Source of the DNA: Nonomuraea roseoviolacea subsp. carminata
GTDB taxonomy: Bacteria; Actinomycetota; Actinomycetes; Streptosporangiales; Streptosporangiaceae
DNA length: 64,000 nt
Direction of reading: 5' to 3'
Assembly: GCF_024172185.1 (NCBI RefSeq)
Contig: NZ_JAMZEC010000001.1
Coordinates: forward strand, 2,170,001 to 2,234,000
Below the pieces are notes generated by a model. The model ran no database searches. It was given only the letters and a program-made list of their open reading frames with translations, and had not been told where the DNA came from. Both the position numbers and the translations under genes were made by a program. The stretch's first letter is position 1. Each line of letters opens with the position of its first letter. Shown here piece after piece: positions 41,519 to 50,548 of the stretch.

Positions 41519-42130
41519 TCAGTACACCGAATACGCCTTCCACACCTGAGCCTTGGTGTTGTTGCAGGTCCACAACTGAATCCTGGTCTCGTCCGCGAAC
41601 TTGCCGCCCTTGATGTCGACACACAGCGTGCCGCCGTCGGGCCCGACGGGGACCAGTTCATAGTTGTTGGTGCCGTAATTGAAGTCGAATCTCCAGAGGT
41701 TGGAGTACGGCATGTTCGCCCCAGAGCACTCGTAGGCGTTCAGGAGCTGTCCCTTGCTGGTGCTGAGGCGCGTAAGGCACAGATCTGGATTGGTGGCCAG
41801 CGAGAAGACCAGGCCGTCTCCGTAGTCGGTTTCGACGGTCTTGCTCATGATCCACCGTTGGGAGGCGTTGTTGGCCCGTGCCTGGCCGAGAGCCAGAACC
41901 GTGTTGTTCGTCGTTCTGCCGTTCGCCGTTCCCAGACGCCAATGTCCGCTGGTGGCACCGTCGGCTTCGATGTAGACCTCATCGACGAATTTCGACGCCT
42001 TGGCGGTTTGAGCGGCCGACCACGTGATCGCCTGCCGATTGACGGCCGTGGCCGCCGACGCGGGGGACAGAGTGAGGCCGCCGCCGACAGCTGCCGCGGC
42101 GATGAGAGCAACGATCTTGCGCATGCGCAT
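41519..42130 (-). CDS. Secreted ricin-type beta-trefoil lectin-like protein
   Basis: A 203-residue exported protein. The signal peptide is MRMRKIVALIAAAAVGGGLT...SPASA. The mature domain has repeating Q/N-x-W-type motifs (ASQRWIMS, YSNLWRFDF, KAQVWKAYS) and LCLTRL, LCVDIKGG, the pattern of R-type lectin subdomains. It lacks any enzyme domain and probably binds a carbohydrate outside the cell. AGAGGA lies 8 nt before the ATG at 42130. Codon use is somewhat less GC-biased than in its neighbours. Confidence 0.78.
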   Translation of the reverse strand: MRMRKIVALIAAAAVGGGLTLSPASAATAVNRQAITWSAAQTAKASKFVDEVYIEADGATSGHWRLGTANGRTTNNTVLALGQARANNASQRWIMSKTVETDYGDGLVFSLATNPDLCLTRLSTSKGQLLNAYECSGANMPYSNLWRFDFNYGTNNYELVPVGPDGGTLCVDIKGGKFADETRIQLWTCNNTKAQVWKAYSVY

Positions 42131-42371
42131 GCCCGAATTCCTCTCGCAGATGACGGCTTGCCTCATCGAGACTGCGGGACTCACCATCACGCGGCAAGAT
42201 CTTTGCACCCTGATGCAATCACGCAGCTCACGGCCATTGACTGGGTGCCGCACCGGCGACGATCGCCGCCTCAGCTCTTGTACGGCTGCACAGCGGTGCT
42301 GCGACGCACTCAACTGGAACCCAGGCTGACTCATGTGGTGCGACGGGGTCGGGGCCGCGCCCCGCCACCGC

Positions 42372-44162
42372 TCACGGCTTCAGCTTGAGCCTCTTCCCCG
42401 ACGTACCCGGGAACACCACGACCAGGTGCTGCTCCTCCCCTTCCTCGTCGACCCGCACGTAGACACGGAGCCGGTAGCGGCCCTTGCCCGCGATCGCCAG
42501 GTTCGGCATCGGGGCGCCCGCGCCCACCTCTCCCTCGCCCTTCTCCGGCACGGTGAGCCGGCCGCTGCGGCTGACGATCGGCACCTCGTTGACCTGGTCC
42601 CACCCGGCCAACCGCTGTGGCGGCGCGGTGCCGAACGCCTTCACCGTGAGGCACAGATGGATGACGTCCTCGACGTGCCCGATGAGCACCGCGCTGCCGG
42701 CCACCCCGATGAGGGTGCTGTCGTCGTAGACCTTGCCCGTCGCCTGCTCCTCCGACTCGTCGGCGGCCTTGTCGTCGGGGTCGTGGACCAGGTAGCCGGG
42801 ATCGCCGTCGGCGAACAGGAAGTAGTTGGCCGTGGCCTGGGCGGCACCTTTCGTCCGGGGCCACGGGTCGCGGCATCTCGCGTTCTTCTCGGCGATGTAG
42901 GCGGCGTTCGCCGCCTTCTCCTCAGCGGTCGAGCGCAGCAACTCGGGATACATCGCGCCGACGGTCTCCGGGCACACGTAGACGAGGTCCCACGGGTCCG
43001 CGCCCGCATCGGACCGCGCGCTCCCGGCCCGCCGCAGAATCGCCTCCTGCTCGTCGCGGTCCTCCGTACGGCACAGCTCCCGCCCGTACGCGATGATCTC
43101 CTGGTCCGCCATGCTGTCCGGGAACATGGGCGGGACTCCGCCCTCTCTGCTCCGCGCCCGGCACAGGAACGCGGTGTCGCGTTCCGCGGGTTTCAGGTCG
43201 CCGAAGCTGGGCCGGTCATAGCAGCTCATCGACCAGGCGGTGTAGGTGAGACGCGCGGCCCCCTCCGGGTGGATCTGCGCGACGATCGTCAAGACGGCCA
43301 CGGCCGCCACCGCGACGCGGATCACGCGCCGCCGCGCGGGCGGAGGCTCCGCCGGGCGGTCCCCGGCGCTCGGCTCATGGACGGCCAGCTCACGGGCGGT
43401 CGCCGCGATCCACACGGTGCTGACGAGCCCCACCGCGTCCATCACGACCACCATCGCCGGACCGCCGCCGGAGAGGCTCATGATGAGCATGTTGAGCGGG
43501 AACCCCAGCGCGGACACGCCCGCCGACAACCACCCGGCGCCCTGCGTGCCGCGGCTCCACCGGCCGTCCCGCCGCTGCCCGACGACCGTGAGGACGGTCG
43601 CCACCACGCCGCTCAGCATCAGGCCCAGCATGAGGATGTCGCTCGGGCCGAGCTCGAGGAGGTCGAGTTCGTCGAGCAGCCCGCTCGCCATCCCGGCCAG
43701 CTCGACCGCGAACATCGCCCCGGCCGCCGCGCGCAGCACGCGGGACCGCCAGCGGATGACGAGCAGGTAGAGGACGTCGATCGCGGTCCACAGCGCGAGC
43801 GAGAAAGTCACGTCGATCGGGCCGGGGAGCAGCGCGATCGGATACCGCAGCACGAGGGTGTACGCCACCGCCAGATACAGCAACCGGCGCAGCGCCCTCG
43901 CCCGGCGGTCCAGCGGTCCAGGCGCGGGGGCACGCAGGATCAGCCACAGAAGAGCGGCCTTCACGGGAGCGGCCACGAGCAGCGCCGCAGTCGTCGGGGC
44001 GTCGAACCCGTCCTGCGCGTAGAACTCCGCATAGAACGGCGGCGTCCATTCGACGGCCACCCAGAGCCAGGTGTCGCCGAGCACCAGGCCCGCGAACCCC
44101 GCCGCAAGAACCAGACTTACTACTCCGATTCTTATAATCCGCCATAAACCATCCGGAAGCAT
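42372..44162 (-). CDS. Unrecognised membrane protein
   Basis: A 596-residue protein I do not recognise. Residues 1-320 hold about eight hydrophobic helices (for example IIRIGVVSLVLAAGFAGLVLG, VIRVAVAAVAVLTIVA). Residues 320-596 are soluble, probably outside, with several Cys (SMSCYDRP, AFLCRARS, RELCRTED, YVCPETVG, NARCRDPW, IHLCLTV), an acidic segment near residue 490 (DPDDKAADESEEQ) and a beta-rich C-terminal end (YRLRVYVRVDEEGEEQHLVV). The even Cys content suggests disulfides. No motif gives a function. ATG 44162 is the only early start. Confidence 0.65.
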   Translation of the reverse strand: MLPDGLWRIIRIGVVSLVLAAGFAGLVLGDTWLWVAVEWTPPFYAEFYAQDGFDAPTTAALLVAAPVKAALLWLILRAPAPGPLDRRARALRRLLYLAVAYTLVLRYPIALLPGPIDVTFSLALWTAIDVLYLLVIRWRSRVLRAAAGAMFAVELAGMASGLLDELDLLELGPSDILMLGLMLSGVVATVLTVVGQRRDGRWSRGTQGAGWLSAGVSALGFPLNMLIMSLSGGGPAMVVVMDAVGLVSTVWIAATARELAVHEPSAGDRPAEPPPARRRVIRVAVAAVAVLTIVAQIHPEGAARLTYTAWSMSCYDRPSFGDLKPAERDTAFLCRARSREGGVPPMFPDSMADQEIIAYGRELCRTEDRDEQEAILRRAGSARSDAGADPWDLVYVCPETVGAMYPELLRSTAEEKAANAAYIAEKNARCRDPWPRTKGAAQATANYFLFADGDPGYLVHDPDDKAADESEEQATGKVYDDSTLIGVAGSAVLIGHVEDVIHLCLTVKAFGTAPPQRLAGWDQVNEVPIVSRSGRLTVPEKGEGEVGAGAPMPNLAIAGKGRYRLRVYVRVDEEGEEQHLVVVFPGTSGKRLKLKP

Positions 44163-44757
44163 GGGACGCGATCTTAGCGCGGAGCCGCCGCCTGGTGGTC
44201 GGGCGCGGCGAGCTCACCGAGCACCTCGGACGCTCCCATCAGAGGTCATTCTTCGCGTTTAGCCCCACATGTTGCCCGGCCTACCACGGCCTCCTGTCTC
44301 GGACGTTCTCGATGCGACAATGGCCCAATTCAGTTAAATTGCGCTCTTGAATGATTTCGGCACGCAGGTCGCCTCTTCGTCTTCTACCTTGCCCCCATGT
44401 CCAGGGACCGACGGCGGTCGTACGCGTTCACCCCCGTCCGAGAGAGCTGACATGCCATCACCGGATGCCTGTGTCCCGCCACGCGGAGGTCAACGAGCAC
44501 ACGGCCTCCCAGGCTGACGCCCACTTCGACCTGACAGAGCTTGCCGAGCCGGCCGAACGTCTTCGATCTTCTCGGTCTGTGGTCTGCGTTGTTACGGGGC
44601 GTCATGGTCAACGGTTGGCGGAGCGGGGTTCGGCTGGGGGTTCGGGGGGCCGTGCCCCCCGATGTGGCAGCCCGAGCCCATACGCGCGAAGCGCGTCTAC
44701 GCGAGGACCGTGCTTGTGAGCCCGGGCCCTTGAGCCCCCAAGCCTTTCCCGGGGGGA
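44163..44757. other. 595-bp non-coding stretch with hairpins
   Basis: No convincing gene. The left part (44230-44400) is relatively AT-rich and should hold the promoter of the unrecognised membrane protein gene. The right part has stem-loops: CGGGGGGC/GCCCCCCG around CGT at 44643-44661 and ACGCGC/GCGCGT around GAA at 44682-44696, followed by GC-rich inverted segments to 44757. These lie downstream of the acyl-CoA dehydrogenase gene on the minus strand and may be its terminator or part of a dispersed repeat. Confidence 0.6.
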
Positions 44758-45921
44758 CTACTTCAGGAGCTGGCGGGCCATCACCATGCGCTGGATCTGG
44801 TTGGTACCCTCGTAGATCTGGGTGATCTTGGCGTCGCGCATCATGCGCTCCACCGGGAAGTCCTTGGTGTACCCGTACCCGCCCAGCAGCTGCACAGCGT
44901 CCGTGGTGATCTCCATGGCGGCGTCCGAGGCGGCGCACTTGGCGGCGCTCGACAGGAACGTGAGGTCCTTCTGCGGCTGCCCGTGCATGGCGAGCTCCGA
45001 CTTGGCCGCCGCGTGATAGGTGAGCTGCCGGGCCGCCTCCAGCTTCATGGCCATGTCCGCGAGCATGAACTGCACGCCCTGGAAGTCCGCCACCGGCTTG
45101 CCGAACTGCTTGCGCTCCTTCACGTACCCGATCGCGAAGTCCAGGGCGCCCTGGGCGATGCCGAGGGCCTGGGCGGCGATGGTGACGCGGGTGTGGTCGA
45201 GCGTGGCGAGGGCGGTCTTGAAGCCCGTGCCCGGCTCGCCGATCATGCGGTCGGCGGGGATGCGGACGTCGTCCAGGATGACCTGGCGGGTCGGCGACGC
45301 CTTGATGCCGAGCTTGCGCTCCTTCGGGCCGAAGGAGACGCCCTCGTCCGACTTCTCCACGACGAACGCGGAGATGCCGCGCGCCCCGGCGGAGGGGTCG
45401 GTCACGGCCATGACCGTGTAGTACTCGGACACGCCCGCGTTGGTGATCCACATCTTGGCGCCGTTGAGTACGTAGTGGTCGCCGTCGAGGACGGCGCGGG
45501 TCTTCATGGACGCCGCGTCCGAGCCGGCCTCGGCCTCCGACAGCGCGTACGAGAACATCGCCTCGCCCCGGGCGACCGGCGCGAGGTAGTGGGCCTTGAG
45601 GTCCTCGGAGGCCGACAGGAGCAGCGGCACGGTGCCGAGCTTGTTGACGGCCGGGATGAGCGAGGACGACGCGCAGGCCCGCGCCACCTCCTCGATGACG
45701 ATGACCGCGGCGAGCGCGTCCGCCCCAGCGCCGCCGTACTGCTCGGGGACGTGGACGGCGTGCAGGTCAGCCGCGACGAGCGCCTTGTAGACGTCCCAGG
45801 GGAACTCCCCGGTCTCGTCGGCCTCGGCGGCCTGCGGGGCGATCTTCTCGTCGGCGAGGGCCCGGACCGTCTCCCGGAGCATGTCGTGCTCTTCGGCGGG
45901 CGCGTAGAGAGGGAAGCTCAT
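44758..45921 (-). CDS. Acyl-CoA dehydrogenase
   Basis: A 387-residue FAD-dependent acyl-CoA dehydrogenase that introduces the alpha-beta double bond in a CoA thioester. Signatures are ALSEAEAGSDAASMKTRA and WITNAGVSEYYTVM for FAD/substrate binding, RKLGIKASPTRQ, and QLLGGYGYTKDFPVERMMRDAKI. The catalytic base should be the Glu in QIYEGTNQIQRMV, as in short-chain enzymes. Full length for the family. Electron acceptor proteins are not encoded nearby. Chain-length preference cannot be judged with certainty, though sequence type suggests short-chain (butyryl-like). Confidence 0.95.
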   Translation of the reverse strand: MSFPLYAPAEEHDMLRETVRALADEKIAPQAAEADETGEFPWDVYKALVAADLHAVHVPEQYGGAGADALAAVIVIEEVARACASSSLIPAVNKLGTVPLLLSASEDLKAHYLAPVARGEAMFSYALSEAEAGSDAASMKTRAVLDGDHYVLNGAKMWITNAGVSEYYTVMAVTDPSAGARGISAFVVEKSDEGVSFGPKERKLGIKASPTRQVILDDVRIPADRMIGEPGTGFKTALATLDHTRVTIAAQALGIAQGALDFAIGYVKERKQFGKPVADFQGVQFMLADMAMKLEAARQLTYHAAAKSELAMHGQPQKDLTFLSSAAKCAASDAAMEITTDAVQLLGGYGYTKDFPVERMMRDAKITQIYEGTNQIQRMVMARQLLK

Positions 45922-46047
45922 GCTCAGATACTAGGACGTCCGAGCAGTTTGTTACCAGCGGGTACGGTTTGTGAAATGGCACAGGTGGCACAGAACGAGA
46001 TAACGCGGGCCGGTAACATGCCCTGGCGCATCGAAAGGAGCCGACAC

Positions 46048-47361
46048 GTGCCATATCGCCTCACGGTGATCGGGACCGGATACCTGGGCATCACCCATGC
46101 GGCCTGCATGGCGGATCTCGGATTCGACGTCCTGGGCCTCGACATCGACGCCGACAAGATCGACCGGCTCAACAACGGCGAGCTGCCGATCCACGAGCCG
46201 GGGCTCGAACCCGTGCTCCGCCGCGGGCTCGACTCGGGCCGCCTGCGTTTCACCACCTCCTACGAGGAGATCGCCGAGTTCGGCGACGTTCACTTCATCT
46301 GTGTCGGCACCCCGCAGAAGCGCGGCGAGTACGCCGCCGACGTCTCCTACATGGACGCGGCCATCGACTCCCTCGCCCCGCTCCTGAACCGGGAATGCCT
46401 GGTCGTCGGCAAGTCCACCGTGCCCGTCGGGACCGCCGGGCGGCTGGCCGACCGGCTCGCCCGGCTCGCCCCGGCCGGCGTGCAGGCCGAGCTGGCCTGG
46501 AACCCCGAGTTCCTGCGCGAGGGCTTCGCCGTCCAGGACACCCTCAAGCCCGACCGCATCGTCGTCGGCGTCCGCTCCGAGCGGGCCGAGAAGGTGCTGC
46601 GCGAGGTCTACGAGCCGCTGGGCGAGGTGCCCATGGTCGTCACCGACTTCGCGACGTCCGAGCTGGTCAAGACCGCGGCGAACGCCTTCCTCGCCACCAA
46701 GATCTCGTTCATCAACGCGATGGCCGAGGTCTGCGAGGCCGCGCACGCCGACGTCAAGCAGCTCTCGGAGGCGCTGGCGTACGACGACCGCATCGGCGGC
46801 CGGTTCCTCAACGCCGGGCTCGGGTTCGGCGGCGGCTGCCTGCCGAAGGACATCCGGGCGTTCATGGCCCGGGCCGGCGAGCTGGGCGCCGACCAGGCGC
46901 TGACGTTCCTGCGCGAAGTGGACGCCATCAACATGCGCCGCCGCGCCCGCATGGTGGACCTCGCGCGTGAGCTGGCGGGCGGCTCGTTCCACGGCTGCAC
47001 GGTCGGCGTCCTGGGCGCGGCGTTCAAGCCGAACTCCGACGACATCCGCGACTCCCCGGCGCTGGACGTGGCGGTCACGATCGGCCACCAGGGCGGCCGG
47101 GTCACGGTCTACGACCCGATCGCGCTGGACAACGCCCGCAAGGCGCACCCCGAGCTCAGCTACGGGGGGTCGGCTCTGGAGGCGGTGCGCGGCGCCCACG
47201 TGGTGCTGCTGCTGACGGAGTGGCAGGAGTTCGTGGAGCTGGACCCGGAGGAGCTGGGCGCCGCCGTGGCCACCCGCCGCATCGTGGACGGCCGCAACGC
47301 GCTCAACGCCGAGGCGTGGCGGTCGGCCGGCTGGCACTATCGCGCTCTCGGCCGTCCTTGA
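46048..47361 (+). CDS. UDP-glucose/GDP-mannose 6-dehydrogenase family protein
   Basis: A 437-residue NAD-dependent sugar-nucleotide dehydrogenase, probably UDP-glucose to UDP-glucuronate. The Rossmann start is LTVIGTGYLGITHAACMADL; GKSTVPVGTA and WNPEFLREGFAVQD are family motifs; Lys208 and Asn212 lie in ELVKTAANAFLA, and the catalytic Cys264 is in GFGGGCLPKDIRAF. The C-terminal domain has KPNSDDIRDSPALDVA. GTG 46048 has AAAGGAG 7 nt upstream; the longer ATG-started reading is less likely. Could supply uronic acid to the envelope polymer of the first 28 kb. Confidence 0.92.
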   Translation: MPYRLTVIGTGYLGITHAACMADLGFDVLGLDIDADKIDRLNNGELPIHEPGLEPVLRRGLDSGRLRFTTSYEEIAEFGDVHFICVGTPQKRGEYAADVSYMDAAIDSLAPLLNRECLVVGKSTVPVGTAGRLADRLARLAPAGVQAELAWNPEFLREGFAVQDTLKPDRIVVGVRSERAEKVLREVYEPLGEVPMVVTDFATSELVKTAANAFLATKISFINAMAEVCEAAHADVKQLSEALAYDDRIGGRFLNAGLGFGGGCLPKDIRAFMARAGELGADQALTFLREVDAINMRRRARMVDLARELAGGSFHGCTVGVLGAAFKPNSDDIRDSPALDVAVTIGHQGGRVTVYDPIALDNARKAHPELSYGGSALEAVRGAHVVLLLTEWQEFVELDPEELGAAVATRRIVDGRNALNAEAWRSAGWHYRALGRP

Positions 47362-47445
47362 TTTCTTTCGTTACGGCACAGCCACCCTGGCCGCCACCCG
47401 CCGCACGGGGCTGACGGCCTCCAGGGAGACGGCCTCTGACCGGAT

Positions 47446-47462
47446 GACGGCGGGCCGCCGTC
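47446..47462 (+). terminator. Possible terminator of the sugar-nucleotide dehydrogenase gene
   Basis: GACGGCGG and CCGCCGTC flank a single G about 85 nt after the stop at 47361. The loop is very tight, so the real stem would be 7 bp with a 3-nt loop. Weak support. Confidence 0.35.
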
Positions 47463-47473
47463 ACGGCGTCTTC

Positions 47474-47542
47474 TTGGCCATGGCTTCCGTCAGAGCTTGG
47501 CCATGGCTTCCGTCAGAGCTTGACCACGGCTTCCGTGAGACG
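47474..47542. repeat. Three tandem 23-bp repeats beyond purE
   Basis: Units 47474-47496 and 47497-47519 are identical; the unit at 47520-47542 differs at about four positions. They lie directly beyond the purE terminator hairpin on the minus strand. Read on the minus strand, each unit contains a short ATG...TGA frame (MAKL). Confidence 0.8.
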
Positions 47543-47568
47543 GGGCCTCCGCCCATCAGCGGAGGCCC
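47543..47568 (-). terminator. purKE terminator hairpin
   Basis: GGGCCTCCGC pairs with GCGGAGGCCC (10 bp, perfect) around a 6-nt loop, 9 nt after the purE stop. No T-run follows. Confidence 0.8.
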
Positions 47569-47577
47569 AGGGCGATC

Positions 47578-48093
47578 TCAGCCCTCGCCGGCCCCGGCGC
47601 CCATCGTGGACGCCTCGGCGCGCAGGCGTTCGCCCTTGGCGTGGGCCTGCTCCTTCAGCCGCTCCTGGAACTCCTCCATGCGGCTTCGCAGCTCCGGGTC
47701 GGCGGCGGCCAGGATGCGCACGGCCAGCAGCCCCGCGTTGCGCGCCCCGCCCACGGCGACCGTGGCCACCGGCACCCCGGCGGGCATCTGGACGATCGAC
47801 AGCAGCGAGTCCATCCCGTCGAGGTACTTCAGCGGCACCGGCACCCCGATGACCGGCAGCGGCGTCACCGACGCCAGCATGCCGGGCAGGTGGGCCGCGC
47901 CGCCCGCCCCGGCGATGATGACCTTGAGGCCGCGCCCGGCCGCCTGCCGGCCGTAGTCGATCATCTCGACCGGCATCCGGTGCGCGGAGACCACGTCGGC
48001 CTCGAACGGCACGCCGAACTCGGCCACGGCCTCGGCAGCCAGCCGCATGACGGGCCAGTCGGAGTCGCTGCCCATGACGATGCCGACGCTCAC
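47578..48093 (-). CDS. purE: N5-carboxyaminoimidazole ribonucleotide mutase
   Basis: PurE class I moves the carboxylate of N5-CAIR to C4 to give CAIR in purine synthesis. The 171-residue protein has [12 protein letters not shown] (phosphate binding), VVSAHRMP with the catalytic His, and [16 protein letters not shown]. It overlaps purK by 4 nt (ATGA at 48090-48093), so the two enzymes, which pass an unstable intermediate, are translated together. The C-terminal 20 residues are a charged extension. Followed by a hairpin terminator. Confidence 0.97.
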   Translation of the reverse strand: MSVGIVMGSDSDWPVMRLAAEAVAEFGVPFEADVVSAHRMPVEMIDYGRQAAGRGLKVIIAGAGGAAHLPGMLASVTPLPVIGVPVPLKYLDGMDSLLSIVQMPAGVPVATVAVGGARNAGLLAVRILAAADPELRSRMEEFQERLKEQAHAKGERLRAEASTMGAGAGEG

Positions 48094-49238
48094 GTGTACT
48101 CTCCCGTGGTCAGGTAGACGGCGGCGTGGCGGGCGCGGGCGCGGACCTCGTCGAGGTCGTCCCCCAGCGCGGTCACGTGCCCGATCTTGCGGCCGGGCCG
48201 CACCTCCTTGCCGTAGAAGTGCACCTTGACGCCCGGGTCGTGCGCCATCACGTGCTCGTACCGCTTGAACAGGTCGGGGTCGTCGCCGCCGAGCAGGTTG
48301 GCCATGACGACCACCGGGGCGGCCATGGCGGGCGAGCCGAGCGGCAGGTCGAGCACGGCCCGCAGGTGCTGCTCGAACTGCGACGTCCGGGCGCCCTCGA
48401 TGGTCCAGTGGCCGCTGTTGTGGGGACGCATGGCCAGCTCGTTGACGACCAGCGCGTCACCCGAGTCGAACAGCTCCACCGCGAGCAGCCCGGTCACGCC
48501 GAGCTCGTGGGCGATGCCGAGCGCGATCTTCTGCGCCTGCGCGGCGCGCTCCGGGTCGAGGCCGGGCGCGGGGGCGAGCACCTCGACGCAGATGCCGTCC
48601 TGCTGGACGGTCTCGACGACGGGGTAGCTGACGCCCTGGCCGTGCGGCGAGCGCGCCACGAGGACGGCCAGCTCCCGCTCGAACGGCACGAACGCCTCGG
48701 CCATCAGCGGCACGCCGGTGGCGAACGCCTCGGCTGCCTCCTCGGCCGAGCGGCACACCCACACGCCGCGGCCGTCGTAGCCGCCCCGGATCGCCTTCAG
48801 CACCACGGGCCAGCCGTGTTCGCCGGCGAACCGGGTGACGTCCTCGACGCCGGACACGCGGGCCCAGGCGGGGCAGGGGGCGCCGATGGCGGTCAGCCGC
48901 TCGCGCATGACGGCCTTGTCCTGCGCGTGGACGAGCGCGTCGGCGCCGGGGTGGACGGTGAAGCCGTCGGCGGCCAGCGCCCTGATGTGCTCGGTGGGCA
49001 CGTGCTCGTGGTCGAAGGTGATGGCGTCGCAGCCCTTGGCGAAGTCGCGAAGGTCGGCCAGGTCACGGTAGTCGCCGATGCGCGTGTCGACGATCACGCG
49101 CGCGGCGCTCTCGTCGGGTGCGTTGGCCAGCACCCGCAGCTCCACTCCGAGCGCGATGGCGGGCTGCTGGGTCATCCTGGCGAGCTGACCCGCGCCGACC
49201 ATGCCGACGACCGGGCCGATGGGGCGGTAAGAACTCAC
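48090..49238 (-). CDS. purK: N5-carboxyaminoimidazole ribonucleotide synthetase
   Basis: PurK makes N5-CAIR from AIR, bicarbonate and ATP. The 382-residue ATP-grasp protein starts [22 protein letters not shown] and has the ATP-grasp core [30 protein letters not shown] and [18 protein letters not shown] with metal-binding residues. First gene of the purK-purE pair. ATG 49238 follows TAAG-rich sequence with a weak ribosome-binding site. Confidence 0.96.
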   Translation of the reverse strand: MSSYRPIGPVVGMVGAGQLARMTQQPAIALGVELRVLANAPDESAARVIVDTRIGDYRDLADLRDFAKGCDAITFDHEHVPTEHIRALAADGFTVHPGADALVHAQDKAVMRERLTAIGAPCPAWARVSGVEDVTRFAGEHGWPVVLKAIRGGYDGRGVWVCRSAEEAAEAFATGVPLMAEAFVPFERELAVLVARSPHGQGVSYPVVETVQQDGICVEVLAPAPGLDPERAAQAQKIALGIAHELGVTGLLAVELFDSGDALVVNELAMRPHNSGHWTIEGARTSQFEQHLRAVLDLPLGSPAMAAPVVVMANLLGGDDPDLFKRYEHVMAHDPGVKVHFYGKEVRPGRKIGHVTALGDDLDEVRARARHAAVYLTTGEYT

Positions 49239-49300
49239 GTGTCGTGAGCTTACCCGGCCCGACCAGGCAGTCAGCAGGCGAGTACGGCCTGCTCCAGGGC

Positions 49301-49392
49301 GGGCCGTCAGCCGGTGACGCCGCGAGCCGTCAGCCGGTGACGCGGCGGGCCATCAGCCTGCGACGCCGCGGGCCGTCAACCGGCGATGCCGC
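49301..49392 (-). repeat. Four tandem 23-bp repeats over the 3' end of the lipoprotein gene
   Basis: Units 49301-49323, 49324-49346, 49347-49369 and 49370-49392. The last one (first on the minus strand) contains the gene's own final codons and TGA (49376-49378); the three others lie downstream and each keeps a TGA in the same place. Confidence 0.85.
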
Positions 49393-50254
49393 GGCGCGTC
49401 CCCACGGTCGTCAGGCCCTTCGTGGCGCTCAGCACGCTGGCCAGCTCCACCAGTTCCGTCCCCTCCGGCGACAGGCCCTTCAGGGGATGCCTGAGAGCCG
49501 TCCTCCCGGCCTTGGGCCGCTGCCGGTAGGTGAGCCGTACGACGTCGAAGACGAGCATGGAGCCGGCCGACAGCGCGACCGCGCGGGCCGGCCCGTCGAC
49601 CAGCTCGACGTCGATGTCCAGCCGGTCCGGCCTGACCTGCGCGGGCCGGGCGAGGATCTCGTCCAGCAGGCCGCGCACGGGGTCGCCGGCGGGGAAGCGC
49701 ACGCCGTTGACGCCGGCGGGGTCGGTCAGGAACGTGAGGTGGCGTTGCGGCACCAGCGCGGCCTCGGTGACCAGGTCCGGGTCGGCGGTGACGCCTGTGC
49801 CGCCGGGCCGGACGGGCTCGCCGCGCGCGGGGATCGGTCCCGCGCCGAGCCGCCATCGCCCGCCCTCGAAGACGAACACGAAGTACGCGGGCGACGGCTT
49901 CCTGGCCAGCGCCGCGAACCAGCCGGGCTCGTCCGGCAGGAAGAAGACGGTGTCGCTGTAGAGAGCTGGGCGGCCGTTCCGGGTGCCCTCGCAGGCACGG
50001 CCGCCCAGCGGCTTCTCCGCCCACGCGGTGAGGTCGGCGACGCCGGCGCAGTCGTGCCGCTTCCAGGCCTCGTCGAGCTCGGTGAGCACGCCGAACGCGG
50101 GCTCGGCCGTGGTCGCGTCCGCCCGAGGCGGCGGGGGGTCCGTGGCCGCGGGCGGCTCCTGCTCGGCCGCCGCGACGTCGGCGGGCGGCCTCCCCCCGCA
50201 TCCCGCCGTCAGCACGCAGAGGCCGGTGAGCAGCGCGAGCAGTCGTAACGGCAC
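49376..50254 (-). CDS. Putative lipoprotein of unknown function
   Basis: A 292-residue predicted lipoprotein with the lipobox LTAGC at about residue 18. A Pro/Ala-rich linker (residues 22-50) precedes a domain that begins AFGVLTELDEAWKRHDCAGVADL and includes FVFVFEGGRWRLGAGPIP and DIDVELVDGPARAVALSAG. The pattern of two similar alpha-beta halves is reminiscent of NTF2-like ligand-binding proteins of actinobacteria, but I do not recognise a family. GTG 50254 is the start. Divergent from the GtrA gene. Its 3' end is within a tandem repeat. Confidence 0.65.
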   Translation of the reverse strand: MPLRLLALLTGLCVLTAGCGGRPPADVAAAEQEPPAATDPPPPRADATTAEPAFGVLTELDEAWKRHDCAGVADLTAWAEKPLGGRACEGTRNGRPALYSDTVFFLPDEPGWFAALARKPSPAYFVFVFEGGRWRLGAGPIPARGEPVRPGGTGVTADPDLVTEAALVPQRHLTFLTDPAGVNGVRFPAGDPVRGLLDEILARPAQVRPDRLDIDVELVDGPARAVALSAGSMLVFDVVRLTYRQRPKAGRTALRHPLKGLSPEGTELVELASVLSATKGLTTVGTRRGIAG

Positions 50255-50548
50255 GGTGGGGTCCCGAGGGTCGTGGCCGTGGGAACGGCGATCCGTCTGA
50301 GCCCGACATCGACCCGTGAGGACGCGCCGATGATCTGCCTCCGCAGCGTAATACCCAAGATTCGCATTTGTCCGGGCATAAGGGGATATTCGTGGGGCTG
50401 TTGGTAGGGGCCCCGATCTTTACCGCTCGGGACCGCGCGAGAGGCGTTCGCCAGTACGCTGGAGTGGTCAGGCCCGGCTGCGGGCAACTGTCACATATGC
50501 GGACACCTGGCAGTCAGGACGCAGAGCGGGAAGGACCGAGCCGGAGAC

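Noticed and set aside
44541..44825. 94-codon plus-strand frame in the 595-bp gap
   Set aside because: It runs through hairpins into the antisense of the acyl-CoA dehydrogenase gene and shows no ribosome-binding site or motif.
49301..49392. CRISPR-like array
   Set aside because: The 23-bp units are directly adjacent without spacers, and no cas gene is present; these are plain tandem repeats.
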